Shown: one piece after another, positions 37,562-47,209 of the stretch
How positions within the stretch are numbered: the stretch's first letter is position 1
How the letters are laid out: each line of letters opens with the position of its first letter
NCBI RefSeq assembly: GCF_902859625.1
Contig: NZ_CADIJX010000004.1
Span: 62,001 to 126,000, forward strand
DNA: 64,000 bases
Direction: 5' to 3'
Origin: Achromobacter pestifer
GTDB lineage: Bacteria; Pseudomonadota; Gammaproteobacteria; Burkholderiales; Burkholderiaceae_B
Notes under the pieces: model-generated
Told to the model about the DNA's origin: nothing
What the model saw: only the letters and a program-made list of their open reading frames with translations
The model's database searches: none
Program-made: the position numbers and the translations under genes

Positions 37562-38862
37562 CTTGCCGAGGGCTCCCCCGCTTGCTTGGGCCACAGCACC
37601 CACATCTGGCCCCGCTGTTTCATGCGGCCCGCCTGCTGGCCGGCCTCTTCGCCATAACCCCAATAGAAGTCGGCGCGCGCGGCGCCCCGGATGGCGGTGC
37701 CCGTGTCCTGGGCAAACACCAGCCGTTGCAGCGGCCGGTCGGATGCCGGGAACGTGGTGGCCAGATACACCGGCGTGCCCAGCGGCACGAACGTGGCATC
37801 CACGGCCACCGAGCGCTTGGGCGCCAGCGGGATCGCGTAGGCGCCCTTCGGGCCTTGCTCAGGGTCGATGACCGGCTCTTCGCGGAAGAAGACAACTGCG
37901 GGATTGGCGTTCAGCATTTCCTGCACGCGCTTCGGATTGCGCTGCGCCCAGGCCCGGATGTTCTGCATGGACGCCTGGTCGGCGGTCAGTTCGCCACGGT
38001 CAATCAACCAGCGGCCAATGGACATGTAGGGCTGGCCGTTATGGTCAGCGTACGCCACGCGGATGGTCTTGCCCGTGTCCGGGCCGTCGGTCAGCTGCAC
38101 GCGGCCCGAGCCCTGCACTTGCAGGAAGAAGTTGTCCACTGGGTCGTCCACCCACACCACCACCGGAGGGCGGCGGCCGGACGATTCAATGGCGGCGCGG
38201 GTGTCGTAAGGCACCACGCGCTTGCCTTCCAGCTTGCCGCGCACCCGTTTGCCGGCCAGATCGGGATAGATCGACCCCAGGTCGATCGTCAGCAGGTCGG
38301 CGGGCACGGCGTACAGCGGCCATTGGTAGTTGCCACCCTGGCGGCGCGATCCACGCACCAGGGGTTCGTAATAACCGGTGACGGTGTTGGTGGCCGGCTT
38401 GCCGTCGGCCGCGTTCAGGCGCCACGGTTGCAGATACGTCTGCAAGAAGCGGCGCACGCCCTCACCGTCGCCAGCGGCCGGCGCCCGGGACGGGTCGACG
38501 GCGGCGGCGCAGACTGGCTGCCAGGCACGGGGCGTGGCGCGCGCGGGCGCAGCCAGATTGCCGCTGGTCGGCCGCATCAGTCCACGGCAATTGCGCAGGA
38601 ACAGCGGCCAGAACTGCGTCAGGTCATCCGAAGACCACCCCGGCATTTCGGACCAGTTACCGGGCTTGAACTTGCCCGCCAAGGTGCGCGGCGGCGTGTC
38701 CGGCAGGGCCGACAGCGATGGCACCACCAAGGGGCCATCGGCCGCTGCGGGGACGCGCGTGCCGGGGGTGCCGGGTCCGCCGGACTCAGGGGGGACTTCC
38801 GAGGGCGTGGAACATGCCGCCAGCAGGACTGACAGCACGGACAAGCTAAGAATGCGCTTCAT
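37558..38862 (-). CDS. mltA: membrane-bound lytic murein transglycosylase A
   Basis: Outer-membrane lipoprotein that cleaves peptidoglycan to 1,6-anhydro-muropeptides. From the ATG at 38862 it is 434 residues with lipobox LLAAC in MKRILSLSVLSVLLAACSTP; no clear ribosome site is seen. The MltA domain (TNTVTGYYEPLVRGSRRQ, QVQGSGRVQLTDG) is followed by the C-terminal 3D domain with its catalytic aspartate region (FAQDTGTAIRGAARADFYWGYG). The N-terminal 60 residues after the lipobox are a Pro/Gly-rich linker. Confidence 0.95.
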   Translation of the reverse strand: MKRILSLSVLSVLLAACSTPSEVPPESGGPGTPGTRVPAAADGPLVVPSLSALPDTPPRTLAGKFKPGNWSEMPGWSSDDLTQFWPLFLRNCRGLMRPTSGNLAAPARATPRAWQPVCAAAVDPSRAPAAGDGEGVRRFLQTYLQPWRLNAADGKPATNTVTGYYEPLVRGSRRQGGNYQWPLYAVPADLLTIDLGSIYPDLAGKRVRGKLEGKRVVPYDTRAAIESSGRRPPVVVWVDDPVDNFFLQVQGSGRVQLTDGPDTGKTIRVAYADHNGQPYMSIGRWLIDRGELTADQASMQNIRAWAQRNPKRVQEMLNANPAVVFFREEPVIDPEQGPKGAYAIPLAPKRSVAVDATFVPLGTPVYLATTFPASDRPLQRLVFAQDTGTAIRGAARADFYWGYGEEAGQQAGRMKQRGQMWVLWPKQAGEPSAR

Positions 38863-38896
38863 GAGCAGAGGATAAAACAGGCAACGGCCAGGCCAT

Positions 38897-39271
38897 TCAG
38901 TGCAAGGTGCGCGGCATGGCCAGGACAAATTCGGAGATCGACACTTCAAACGGAATTCCGTTTTCGCCGACGCAGTGGTAGGTGCCGCGCATCGTGCCCA
39001 CCGGGGTGGGCAAGGGACAGCCGCTGGTGTATTCAAAGGTCTCGCCGGGTGCCAGCAGAGGCTGCTGGCCCACGATGCCCAGCCCGCGCACTTCCTGCAC
39101 GCGCTGGTTGCCGTCGGTGATGACCCAGTGGCGGCTGATCACCTGTACAGGGTGTTCGCCGGTATTGGTGATGCGGACGGTGTAGGCAAACACGAATTGC
39201 TGTTCGCCCGGATCGGACTGTTCTGGCACGAAGCGCGGAGAGACAGAGACGCTCAGGTCGTAAGGTTTCAC
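38897..39271 (-). CDS. apaG: ApaG (CorD) protein
   Basis: Small immunoglobulin-fold protein of about 125 residues linked in enterics to diadenosine tetraphosphate and divalent-cation phenotypes; exact activity unsettled. It is 124 residues from a GTG at 39271 with GGAAGGA upstream. The ITNTGEHPVQVISRHWVITDGN, GIVGQQPLLAPGETFEYTSG and GTMRGTYHCV stretches are all canonical. It diverges from rpe with about 150 bp between starts. Confidence 0.95.
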   Translation of the reverse strand: MKPYDLSVSVSPRFVPEQSDPGEQQFVFAYTVRITNTGEHPVQVISRHWVITDGNQRVQEVRGLGIVGQQPLLAPGETFEYTSGCPLPTPVGTMRGTYHCVGENGIPFEVSISEFVLAMPRTLH

Positions 39272-39421
39272 AGTCCTTCCCTGTGTGGCTGCGCGCGCGG
39301 GCCGGAACGGCGCCGGGCGCTTGAAAGACGCAGTTCTCGGACCCGCAAGACAGGGTTATTCCCGATACGGCGCCTCAAACTGCAATAATGGCACATTATG
39401 CCCTTCCCAACCCCGAACATC

Positions 39422-40126
39422 ATGTCTACCTCCACGGCCTCCACTCGCATCACCCCCAGCATCCTGTCGGCTGACTTCGCCCGCCTGGGCGAGGAAGTCC
39501 GCAACGTTGTCGCCGCCGGCGCCGACTGGATCCACGTGGACGTGATGGACAACCACTACGTCCCCAATCTGACCATCGGCCCGATGGTGTGCGCGGCGAT
39601 TCGCCCCCACGTTGAAGTGCCGATTGACGTGCACCTGATGGTTGAACCGGTGGACGCCCTGGTGCCGATGTTCGCGCAAGCCGGCGCCAACTACATCAGC
39701 TTCCACCCGGACGCCAGCCGCCACGTGGACCGCACGCTGTCCTTGATCCGCGAGAACGGCTGTAAGGCCGGCCTGGTATTCAACCCCGCCACCCCGCTGT
39801 CCTACATGGACTACGTGATGGACAAGATCGACCTGGTCCTGATCATGTCGGTGAACCCGGGCTTCGGGGGCCAGAGCTTCATTCCCGGCACGCTGACCAA
39901 GCTGCGCGAAGCACGCGCCAGGATCGACGCCTGGATGCAGGCCGGCGGCCAGGAAATCGTGCTGCAAGTGGACGGCGGCGTCAAAATCGACAACATCGCC
40001 GAGATCCGCCGGGCCGGCGCCGACACCTTCGTGGCCGGTTCCGCCATTTTCGGCAAGCCCGACTATGCCGGCATCATCACCGCCATGCGCGAACAGATCG
40101 CCATCGGCGAAACCACCGCCATCTAA
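39422..40126 (+). CDS. rpe: ribulose-phosphate 3-epimerase
   Basis: Interconverts ribulose 5-phosphate and xylulose 5-phosphate in the pentose phosphate pathway. It is 234 residues from the ATG at 39422; an ATG at 39398 would add eight residues and neither has a strong ribosome site. The TIM-barrel signatures are [34 protein letters not shown] (metal-binding His/Asp) and [11 protein letters not shown], with the C-terminal phosphate loop [11 protein letters not shown] and VAGSAIFG. It heads the rpe-gph-trp cluster typical of beta-proteobacteria. Confidence 0.97.
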   Translation: MSTSTASTRITPSILSADFARLGEEVRNVVAAGADWIHVDVMDNHYVPNLTIGPMVCAAIRPHVEVPIDVHLMVEPVDALVPMFAQAGANYISFHPDASRHVDRTLSLIRENGCKAGLVFNPATPLSYMDYVMDKIDLVLIMSVNPGFGGQSFIPGTLTKLREARARIDAWMQAGGQEIVLQVDGGVKIDNIAEIRRAGADTFVAGSAIFGKPDYAGIITAMREQIAIGETTAI

Positions 40127-40142
40127 GGATCAGGAAACCGAC

Positions 40143-40850
40143 ATGACCGCTTTTCGCGCTGCGCTGCTGGACCTTGACGGCACCCTGCTGGATTCCATCC
40201 CTGACCTGGCCTTCGCGGCCAACGCCATGCGCGTGGAGCTCGGCATGACCGCGCTGCGCGAAGATGTGGTCGCCACCTTTGTCGGCAAGGGCGTGGACAA
40301 CCTGGTGCGCCGCAGCCTGGCGGGCAGCCTGGACGCGGCCGACCCGTCGGCCGCTGAATTCGACCGTGCCCGCGAGGCCTTCTATCGCCACTACCATCTG
40401 GTCAATGGCGAACGCGCCCAGGTCTATCCCGGCGTCATCGAAGGGCTGAAGCTCATGCGCGATCAGGGCCTGAAGCTGGCCGTCGTGACCAACAAGCCCA
40501 CCGAATTCACGCTGCCGCTCTTGCAGCGCACCGGCTTGGCGGGGTTTTTCGACGCTGTGGTCTGCGGCGATACCTGCGCGCGCCGCAAACCCGACCCGGA
40601 TCAGGTGCTGCACGCCTGCGAGCTGCTGGGCGTGGCCGTGACCGAAGCCGTGACCATCGGCGACTCGATCAATGATGCGCAGGCGGGCCGCACGGCCGGC
40701 ACGCAGGTCCTGGTTGTGCCTTATGGTTACAACGAAGGACGTGACGTGCGCGAGCTGGATGTCGATGGTATAGTGGACACGCTTGTTAACGCCGCCCAGT
40801 GGGTTGCGCTCTGGAACCAAAACCAGAACGCCGCAAAAACCGCCTCCTGA
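40143..40850 (+). CDS. gph: phosphoglycolate phosphatase
   Basis: HAD-family phosphatase that removes 2-phosphoglycolate. It is 235 residues. Motif I is LLDLDGTLLDS (nucleophile Asp), motif II the VVTNKP threonine, motif III the RRKPDP lysine and motif IV GDSINDAQAGR. It begins 16 nt behind rpe. The gap from its stop to trpE (40851-41123) holds the trp leader and attenuator. Confidence 0.94.
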   Translation: MTAFRAALLDLDGTLLDSIPDLAFAANAMRVELGMTALREDVVATFVGKGVDNLVRRSLAGSLDAADPSAAEFDRAREAFYRHYHLVNGERAQVYPGVIEGLKLMRDQGLKLAVVTNKPTEFTLPLLQRTGLAGFFDAVVCGDTCARRKPDPDQVLHACELLGVAVTEAVTIGDSINDAQAGRTAGTQVLVVPYGYNEGRDVRELDVDGIVDTLVNAAQWVALWNQNQNAAKTAS

Positions 40851-40903
40851 ACGGCCTTGGACAAGCAACACAAACAGTTCGCTCAAGAATCAAACCCGGA
40901 TCA

Positions 40904-40978
40904 ATGAACGCTTCCCTCCAGAACCAAATGCTCGGCGCCTCGTGGCGCTGGTGGCGTTTGTCTTCCGGGTGGCGATGA
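40904..40978 (+). CDS. trpL: trp operon leader peptide
   Basis: A 24-codon open frame with four Trp codons, at positions 14, 16, 17 and 23 (GASWRWWRLSSGWR before TGA). Such Trp density is far above chance. It lies 145 nt upstream of trpE and is followed by an intrinsic terminator (41038-41072). Ribosome stalling at these codons when charged tRNA-Trp is scarce would switch the downstream fold. A GGA lies before the ATG. It is too short for normal gene callers and is probably unannotated. Confidence 0.9.
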   Translation: MNASLQNQMLGASWRWWRLSSGWR

Positions 40979-41072
40979 TCCCTCCCGGCCCTGGACGCAT
41001 ATGTCGCCTAGTGCCGTAGCTGTGTAAACACAGAGCCAAGCCCGGAACCAGTTACCTGGACCGGGCTTTTTT
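40963..41072 (+). terminator. trp attenuator with antiterminator segment
   Basis: The terminator is a two-part stem (41038-41045 with 41061-41068, inner 41048-41051 with 41056-41059) followed by T residues to 41072. Its left arm CCCGGAA (41041-41047) is complementary to TTCCGGG at 40963-40969, inside the leader peptide after the Trp triplet, which gives the competing antiterminator. A third small hairpin (41020-41033) lies between. A ribosome finishing trpL covers 40963-40969 and lets the terminator form; one stalled at codons 14-17 would leave it at least partly free. Confidence 0.85.
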
Positions 41073-41123
41073 GTTGTGCGCCCGGTCTGAAAGCAAACAG
41101 AAAATCGCTGACGAGACCCCGAC

Positions 41124-42644
41124 ATGACCGAAATCGAATTCAAGGCCCTTGCGGCACAAGGCTACAACCGCATCCCGCTGGTCGCCGAGACCTACGCCGA
41201 TCTGGACACGCCGCTGGGCATTTATCTGAAGCTGGCCCATGCCGGCCCGCAGGCCGGCCGCATGACCTGCCTGATGGAATCCGTGGTGGGCGGCGAGCGC
41301 TTTGGCCGCTATTCCTTCATCGGCCTGCCGGCCCGCACCGTGATCCGCGCCAGCGGCACGCTGACGGAAGTGCTGCACGACGGCCGGGTCGTGGAAACCC
41401 ATGAAGGCGACCCGCTGGCCTTCATCGAGCAATACCAAAGCCGCTTCAAGGTCGCCCTGCGCCCGGGCATGCCGCGCTTCTGCGGCGGCCTGGCCGGGTA
41501 CTTCGGTTACGACACGGTGCGTCACATCGAGCCCTGCCTGGGGCCCGCCGTCAAGCCGTTCCCGGCAGGCATGGAAGGCGGCACGCCTGACCTGATGCTG
41601 ATGCACGTGGACGAATTGGTCATTGTGGACAACCTGGCCGGCCGCATCTACCTGATGGTCTACGCCGACCCCAGCCAGCCGGAATCCTATAGCCGCGCGC
41701 ACCAGCGCCTGCATGACCTGCGCGCCCGCCTGCGACGTCCGGTGGAAATCCCGTACAGCCACGCCAGCATGCAGACCGAGGAACGGCGCGACTTCAAGAA
41801 AGAAGATTATCTGGCGGCGGTGCACCGCGCCAAGGAACACATCGCCGCCGGCGACCTGATGCAAGTGCAGGTGGGCCAGGTCATCGCCAAGCCCTTCCGT
41901 GACTCCCCGCTTTCCCTCTACCGCGCCCTGCGGTCCCTGAACCCCTCCCCCTACATGTACTTCTGGAACTTCGGTGACTTCCAGGTCGTGGGCGCGTCCC
42001 CCGAGATCCTGGTGCGCCAGGAGCGCGTGGTGGACAACGGCGTGCCCAAGTCGCAGATCACCATCCGCCCGCTGGCCGGCACCCGCAAGCGCGGCGCCAC
42101 GCCCGAGGAAGACGCGGCGCTGGCGGCCGAACTGAAGGCAGACCCGAAGGAAGTGGCCGAACACGTGATGCTGATCGACCTGGCGCGCAACGACGTGGGC
42201 CGCGTGGCCGAAGTGGGCTCGGTGAAGGTCAGCGACACCATGGTCATCGAACGCTATTCACACGTGATGCACCTGGTGTCCAACGTCACCGGCAACCTGA
42301 ACCCCGGCATGAGCAGCATGGACGTGTTGCGCGCGTCCTTCCCGGCGGGCACGCTGACGGGCGCCCCCAAGGTCGAGGCCATGAAGATCATCGACGAACT
42401 GGAACCCGTGCGCCGCGGTATCTACGGCGGCGCGGCCGGTTATCTGTCCTATGGCGGTGAAATGGACGTGGCCATTGCCATCCGTACCGGCGTCATCAAG
42501 GACGGCACCCTGTATGTGCAGGCCGCCGCCGGCATCGTGGCCGATTCCAACCCCGAAGCCGAATGGGCCGAAACGGAAGCCAAGGCCCGCGCGGTGCTGC
42601 GCGCCGCCGAACAGGTGCAGCACGGCCTGGACGAACCCATCTGA
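41124..42644 (+). CDS. trpE: anthranilate synthase component I
   Basis: Makes anthranilate from chorismate with ammonia supplied by TrpG; first committed step to tryptophan. It is 506 residues. The N-terminal Trp feedback site contains CLMESV in place of the more usual LLES. The chorismate-binding domain carries the family hallmarks ([64 protein letters not shown]). First structural gene after the attenuator. Confidence 0.97.
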   Translation: MTEIEFKALAAQGYNRIPLVAETYADLDTPLGIYLKLAHAGPQAGRMTCLMESVVGGERFGRYSFIGLPARTVIRASGTLTEVLHDGRVVETHEGDPLAFIEQYQSRFKVALRPGMPRFCGGLAGYFGYDTVRHIEPCLGPAVKPFPAGMEGGTPDLMLMHVDELVIVDNLAGRIYLMVYADPSQPESYSRAHQRLHDLRARLRRPVEIPYSHASMQTEERRDFKKEDYLAAVHRAKEHIAAGDLMQVQVGQVIAKPFRDSPLSLYRALRSLNPSPYMYFWNFGDFQVVGASPEILVRQERVVDNGVPKSQITIRPLAGTRKRGATPEEDAALAAELKADPKEVAEHVMLIDLARNDVGRVAEVGSVKVSDTMVIERYSHVMHLVSNVTGNLNPGMSSMDVLRASFPAGTLTGAPKVEAMKIIDELEPVRRGIYGGAAGYLSYGGEMDVAIAIRTGVIKDGTLYVQAAAGIVADSNPEAEWAETEAKARAVLRAAEQVQHGLDEPI

Positions 42645-42688
42645 TCCCGGCCCCGCCCGAACCGAATACCGCCCGCACGGAGAAAAAA

Positions 42689-43255
42689 ATGCTGTTGATG
42701 ATCGATAACTACGACTCTTTTACCTACAACCTGGTCCAATACTTCGGTGAATTGGGCGAAGACGTGCGCGTGGCGCGCAATGACCAGATCACGCTGGAAG
42801 AGATCACCACCCTGAACCCCGACCGCATTTGCGTGTCTCCCGGACCCTGCTCGCCCGCCGAAGCCGGCATTTCGGTAGCCGCGATCCAGGCCTTCGCCGG
42901 CAAGAAGCCTATTCTGGGCGTGTGCCTGGGCCATCAGGCCATTGGCGCGGCCTATGGCGGGGACATCGTCCGCGCGCAGCAGATCATGCACGGCAAGACG
43001 GTGCGGATCTCGCACACAGGCACCGATATCTTCACCGGCCTGCCCACCCCGTACACCGTGATCCGTTACAACTCGCTGACCATCGACCCCGCCACGCTGC
43101 CCGACTGCCTGGCCGTGACGGCAACCGCCCCGGACGGCGACATCATGGGGGTCCGTCACAAGACCCTGCCGCTGTACGGAGTACAGTTCCACCCCGAATC
43201 CGTGCTCAGCGAACACGGCCACGCCCTGCTGCGCAATTTCCTGAACCTCGCCTAA
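42689..43255 (+). CDS. trpG: anthranilate synthase component II (glutamine amidotransferase)
   Basis: Class I amidotransferase that hydrolyses glutamine and passes ammonia to TrpE. It is 188 residues from the ATG at 42689 ([20 protein letters not shown]). The catalytic triad is Cys79 ([10 protein letters not shown]), His168 and Glu170 ([13 protein letters not shown]). The frame is open farther upstream, but that part overlaps the end of trpE and is not conserved. The same subunit may also serve p-aminobenzoate synthase, as in several bacteria. Confidence 0.96.
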   Translation: MLLMIDNYDSFTYNLVQYFGELGEDVRVARNDQITLEEITTLNPDRICVSPGPCSPAEAGISVAAIQAFAGKKPILGVCLGHQAIGAAYGGDIVRAQQIMHGKTVRISHTGTDIFTGLPTPYTVIRYNSLTIDPATLPDCLAVTATAPDGDIMGVRHKTLPLYGVQFHPESVLSEHGHALLRNFLNLA

Positions 43256-43267
43256 GAAGGACGCATC

Positions 43268-44299
43268 GTGACGATTTCCCCTACCGAAGCGCTGACGCGC
43301 TGCATTGAACACCGCGAAATTTTCCACGACGAAATGCTGCATCTGATGCGCATGCTGATGCGCGGCGAGATGTCGCCGCAGATCGCCAGCGCGCTGCTGA
43401 TGGGCCTGCGCGTCAAGAAAGAGACCATCGGCGAGATCACCGCCGCAGCGCAGGTCATGCGCGAATTCGCCACCCCCGTCGTCACCCCCAATCCGCAGGA
43501 CCTGCTGGACATGTGCGGCACGGGCGGCGACGGCAGCCACACCTTCAACATTTCGACCACCGCCATGTTCGTGGCGGCGGCAGCCGGCGTGCCCATCGCC
43601 AAGCACGGCAACCGCAGCGCCTCGTCCTCCAGCGGCAGCGCCGACGTGCTGGAAGCCCTGGGCGCCAACCTCGTCCTGACGCCCGAAGACGTGGCCGAGT
43701 GCATCCAGGCCACCGGCATCGGCTTCATGTTCGCGCCGGCCCACCACGGCGCCATGAAGAACGTGGCCGCCGTGCGCAAGGAACTGGCCGTGCGCACCAT
43801 TTTCAACATCCTCGGCCCGCTGACCAACCCGGCGGGTGCCGCCAACCAGCTGATGGGCGTCTTCCACCCGGACCTGGTCGGCATTCAGGTGCGCGTGCTG
43901 GAGCGCCTGGGATCGCGCCATGTGCTGGTCGTGCATGGCAAGGACGGCATGGACGAAGCCTCGCTGGGCGGCGCCACGCTCGTCGGCGAGCTGAAAGATG
44001 GTCAAATACGGGAATATGAAATCCACCCCGAGGACTACGGGCTATCCATGATGTCCAACCGGTCCATCAAGGTGTCCAATCGCGAGCAGTCGCGCGAACT
44101 TGTCATCGAGGCGCTGGACAATGTCGAGGGCGCCGCCCGCGACATCGTCGCCTTGAATGCGGGGCTTGCCATCTATGCCGGCAATAAAGCCGATTCCATT
44201 CCCGAAGCCTTAGCGCTAGCATTTGAACTGATTGCCACCGGCGCGGCGCGAGCCAAGCTGGAAGAATTCTGCGCATATACCCGGAAATTCCAGAAATGA
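43268..44299 (+). CDS. trpD: anthranilate phosphoribosyltransferase
   Basis: Transfers phosphoribose from PRPP to anthranilate. It is 343 residues from a GTG at 43268. The PRPP-binding glycine-rich segment is [17 protein letters not shown], followed by [21 protein letters not shown] and the anthranilate-site [36 protein letters not shown]. It ends overlapping the start of trpC by 4 nt. Confidence 0.97.
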   Translation: MTISPTEALTRCIEHREIFHDEMLHLMRMLMRGEMSPQIASALLMGLRVKKETIGEITAAAQVMREFATPVVTPNPQDLLDMCGTGGDGSHTFNISTTAMFVAAAAGVPIAKHGNRSASSSSGSADVLEALGANLVLTPEDVAECIQATGIGFMFAPAHHGAMKNVAAVRKELAVRTIFNILGPLTNPAGAANQLMGVFHPDLVGIQVRVLERLGSRHVLVVHGKDGMDEASLGGATLVGELKDGQIREYEIHPEDYGLSMMSNRSIKVSNREQSRELVIEALDNVEGAARDIVALNAGLAIYAGNKADSIPEALALAFELIATGAARAKLEEFCAYTRKFQK

Positions 44300-45084
44300 A
44301 CGATATTCTTGCGAAGATCCTCGCCGTCAAGGTTGAGGAAATCGCCGCCGCTCGCCAGATGCGCAGCGAAGCCGAAGTCCTGCGCGAAGCGCAGGCGCGG
44401 CAAGACGTGCGTGGCTTCGCCCAAGCCATTGAAGACAAGATCTCGCAGGGCAAGGCCGGCGTCATTGCTGAAATCAAGAAAGCCTCACCCTCCAAGGGCG
44501 TGCTGCGCGAGACCTTCGCCCCCGCCGAGATCGCCTCGACCTATGCCGTGCACGGCGCGGCCTGCCTGTCCGTGCTGACCGACGTGCAGTTCTTCCAGGG
44601 CTCGCACGACCACCTGCGCCAAGCACGCGCGGCCTGCTCGCTGCCGGTGCTGCGCAAGGATTTCGTGATCGATCCCTATCAGATCATCGCCGCCCGCGCG
44701 ATGGGCGCGGACTGCGTGCTGCTGATCGTGGCTGCGCTCTCGCCGTCGCAATTGCGCGACTACGAAACGCTGGCGATGGAACTGGGCATGGACGTGCTGG
44801 TGGAAGTGCATGATGCCCGCGAGCTGGACGTGGCCTTGACCATGAAGACGCCGCTCTTGGGCATCAACAACCGCAACCTGCGCACCTTCGAGACCAGCCT
44901 GCAAAATACGCTGGATCTGCTGCCCAACATCCCCGCCGGCAAGCGCGTCGTGACCGAAAGCGGCATTCTCAAGCCGGAAGACGTCAAGCTGATGCGCGAC
45001 CACAAGGTCAATGCCTTCCTGGTGGGCGAAGCCTTCATGCGCGCCAAAGACCCCGGCGCCGAATTGGCACGGCTGGTCGGTTAA
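44296..45084 (+). CDS. trpC: indole-3-glycerol phosphate synthase
   Basis: Ring closure of CdRP to indole-3-glycerol phosphate. It is 262 residues, monofunctional (no TrpF fusion). The catalytic Lys lies in [13 protein letters not shown], with [36 protein letters not shown] and VTESGIL completing the TIM-barrel signature. trpF, trpB and trpA are not in the window and must lie elsewhere, the usual split in this group. Confidence 0.97.
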   Translation: MNDILAKILAVKVEEIAAARQMRSEAEVLREAQARQDVRGFAQAIEDKISQGKAGVIAEIKKASPSKGVLRETFAPAEIASTYAVHGAACLSVLTDVQFFQGSHDHLRQARAACSLPVLRKDFVIDPYQIIAARAMGADCVLLIVAALSPSQLRDYETLAMELGMDVLVEVHDARELDVALTMKTPLLGINNRNLRTFETSLQNTLDLLPNIPAGKRVVTESGILKPEDVKLMRDHKVNAFLVGEAFMRAKDPGAELARLVG

Positions 45085-45100
45085 GCACCACGGTTGCCTA

Positions 45101-45125
45101 CCGTTCGCGCCGCTAGCGCGAACGG
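45101..45125. terminator. hairpin between convergent trpC and acoR-like genes
   Basis: A perfect 10-bp stem (45101-45110 with 45116-45125), loop CGCTA, spans the stop codon of the regulator gene and lies 16 nt past the trpC stop. No T-tract follows on either strand, so termination would have to be weak or Rho-assisted. Confidence 0.5.
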
Positions 45126-47002
45126 GGCAGACCCAAGGTCGCGGCGCGGCGGTAAACGGTGCTGCGGTGCACGCCCAGGGCCCGCGCCGCGCGACTGACA
45201 TTGCCGCCGTGCGCCGCCAGTGCATCGCGAATCGCGGCATCCGCCATCGATTGCAGATCCCCCGCGCTGCCCTCCGTGGGCCGCACGCCGGCTGCGCTAG
45301 CGTGCGCCTCTGCCGGCGGTGACAGTTCCGCGGGCAGCATGTCTTCGTCGACCACGCCCGACGGCCCAGCCAGCACATGCAAGGTGCGCAACACGGCGGT
45401 CAGTTGCCGGTAGTTCCCTGGCCACGGATACGCCGCAAGCCGCGCTTCGATCTGGGGTGGCAGCACCACCCCCGGGCCTTGTGCCGCCCAGAGCGCCTGC
45501 AACAGTTCCAGACGATCCGCGCGCATGCGCAGCGGTTCCAGCGTGACGGTGTATTCGGCGATGCGGAAATACAGGTCGGGACGCACCGGCGCGTCCGGGC
45601 CTTCATGCGCCAACGCGCGGTGCGTGGCGCACACCAGCGCGAAGTCCACCGACACCGGCCGTGCCGCGCCCAGCGGCGACACTTCACGTGTCTGCAAGAC
45701 GCGCAGCAGCCGCGATTGCAACATCAGCGGCATATCGCCGATCTCGTCCAGAAACAGGACGCCCCCGTGCGCCTGGCGCAACAGGCCTTTGCTGCCTTGC
45801 CGGCGCGCGCCAGTGAAGGCGCCGTCTTCATAGCCGAACAACTCGGATTCGATCAGGCTTTCAGGCAGCGCCGCGCAATTCACCGCCACGAAGGGCCCCG
45901 ATGCCCGCTTGCTGCGCGCATGCAGTTGCCGCGCGAACACTTCCTTGCCCACGCCCGTTTCGCCTTGCAGCAGAATGGACACGCCCGCGTCCGCCAAATG
46001 CACGGCGCGCGCCAGCGCGCCCAAGGTCGCGGCGTCGAAGCTGGGGGTGGCGGGGCGCGCGGCGTGAACCGGCGGCAAAGCTGGCGCCACCGGTTGCGGC
46101 GGACGCGAGCGCGGCAGACGCAACCGGGCGTGATAACTCACGCCGCTGCGGGCTTGCACCCGCCCCGCGGCATCCGGACAGCGGTCCAAGTCACCATCGA
46201 ACAGATCGGCGTATCGGTAGACACCCAAGGCGGTCGCGGCCACCCCCAGCGCCTGCAACGCACGGCGGTTCGCGCCGATCAGCAGATCACCCTGGAAGGC
46301 CAGCAGGCCTTCGCCGGGTGCGCCCAGGCCCGATCGGTCGTCGTGCAAGCGCAGCACGGCGTCGTGCTCGTACGCTTGTTCAAACATGCGATGTTCGATC
46401 AGGTCCACGGCGGCGCGCACCAGTTCCAACACATCTGGCCGGACATCGCGCGCCTGGCTGGACAAGTCCAGCACGCCCAGCGTGCGGCCCTCGCTATCGG
46501 TGATGGGCACGGCCGCGCAGGTCAGGATGCGATTGGGTTCAAAATAATGTTCCGCGCCATGCACGGCGATGGGCCGGCCTTCCACCAGCGCGGTGCCGAT
46601 GGCGTTGGTGCCGGCCGCGGCCTCGTCCCAGGGAGCACCGGGCATCAGCGCCACGCGCGATGCGCGGCTGGCAAAACCGGTGTCGCCGCCGCTATCCAGC
46701 ACCAGGCCTTGCGCGTCGGACAGAATCACCAAATTGCCGCTGCCGCCTGCATGGCTGCGTAGATAGGACATGGCGGGTTCGGACAAGCGGCGCAATGCCT
46801 CGTTGCGCTGCTGGACTTCGCGCAGTTCGCCCTGCGTCATGAGCTCGGCGCGGCGCACACCCCGCATGTCGAAACCCAGGTCGGCGCAGCGCCGCCAAGA
46901 CCGCAGGATGGGCTCGGCGACGATGCCGCCCGGCACGGCGCCCTGCTGGTTGAACAGCAGGCGCGCTTGCGTCAGCGCGTGCTGACGGGAATGAGTGGCC
47001 AT
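45113..47002 (-). CDS. acoR: sigma-54-dependent activator, AcoR-like
   Basis: Enhancer-binding protein that drives sigma-54 promoters, probably the aldehyde dehydrogenase gene opposite. It is 629 residues: GAF sensor domain about 60-210, AAA+ domain with Walker A GETGVGKE (347-354), the sigma-54 contact loop GAFTGA (394-399) intact, Walker B VLFLDE (415-420), and a Fis-type HTH at the C-terminus ([26 protein letters not shown]). The first 90 residues match the AcoR-type N-terminal segment ([15 protein letters not shown]). AGGAGG precedes the start. Confidence 0.92.
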   Translation of the reverse strand: MATHSRQHALTQARLLFNQQGAVPGGIVAEPILRSWRRCADLGFDMRGVRRAELMTQGELREVQQRNEALRRLSEPAMSYLRSHAGGSGNLVILSDAQGLVLDSGGDTGFASRASRVALMPGAPWDEAAAGTNAIGTALVEGRPIAVHGAEHYFEPNRILTCAAVPITDSEGRTLGVLDLSSQARDVRPDVLELVRAAVDLIEHRMFEQAYEHDAVLRLHDDRSGLGAPGEGLLAFQGDLLIGANRRALQALGVAATALGVYRYADLFDGDLDRCPDAAGRVQARSGVSYHARLRLPRSRPPQPVAPALPPVHAARPATPSFDAATLGALARAVHLADAGVSILLQGETGVGKEVFARQLHARSKRASGPFVAVNCAALPESLIESELFGYEDGAFTGARRQGSKGLLRQAHGGVLFLDEIGDMPLMLQSRLLRVLQTREVSPLGAARPVSVDFALVCATHRALAHEGPDAPVRPDLYFRIAEYTVTLEPLRMRADRLELLQALWAAQGPGVVLPPQIEARLAAYPWPGNYRQLTAVLRTLHVLAGPSGVVDEDMLPAELSPPAEAHASAAGVRPTEGSAGDLQSMADAAIRDALAAHGGNVSRAARALGVHRSTVYRRAATLGLPRSR

Positions 47003-47026
47003 GCATGCCTCCTAGGACAGGCGTTC

Positions 47027-47055
47027 TGCGACACCTGTTCCGCGACAGTGTCGCA
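47027..47055. promoter_or_regulatory. inverted-repeat upstream activating site
   Basis: TGCGACAC (47027-47034) and its exact complement GTGTCGCA (47048-47055) form an inverted repeat separated by 13 nt; a further TGTCGCA half-site occurs at 47099-47105. They lie about 90 and 40 bp upstream of the sigma-54 promoter, in the divergent gap next to the regulator gene, where an enhancer-binding protein would act. Confidence 0.6.
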
Positions 47056-47141
47056 AAAAGCAACGATAGAACTGCCCCTTCACGCTTGAAAATCTACTGT
47101 CGCATGCGTGGCCCGGGCTGTCCAGCGGGGAAGCCCCACCC

Positions 47142-47157
47142 TGGCACGTTCCTTGCT
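47142..47157 (+). promoter_or_regulatory. sigma-54 promoter (-24/-12) of the aldehyde dehydrogenase gene
   Basis: TGGCACGTTCCTTGCT matches the -24/-12 consensus TGGCACG-N4-TTGCW at every specified position. It lies 53 nt before the ATG of the aldehyde dehydrogenase gene and has a sigma-54 activator encoded divergently upstream. Confidence 0.92.
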
Positions 47158-47209
47158 TGATCAGGGATAGGCAGCCGACTGCCGCTATCCAACAATATCG
47201 GAGACAAGC

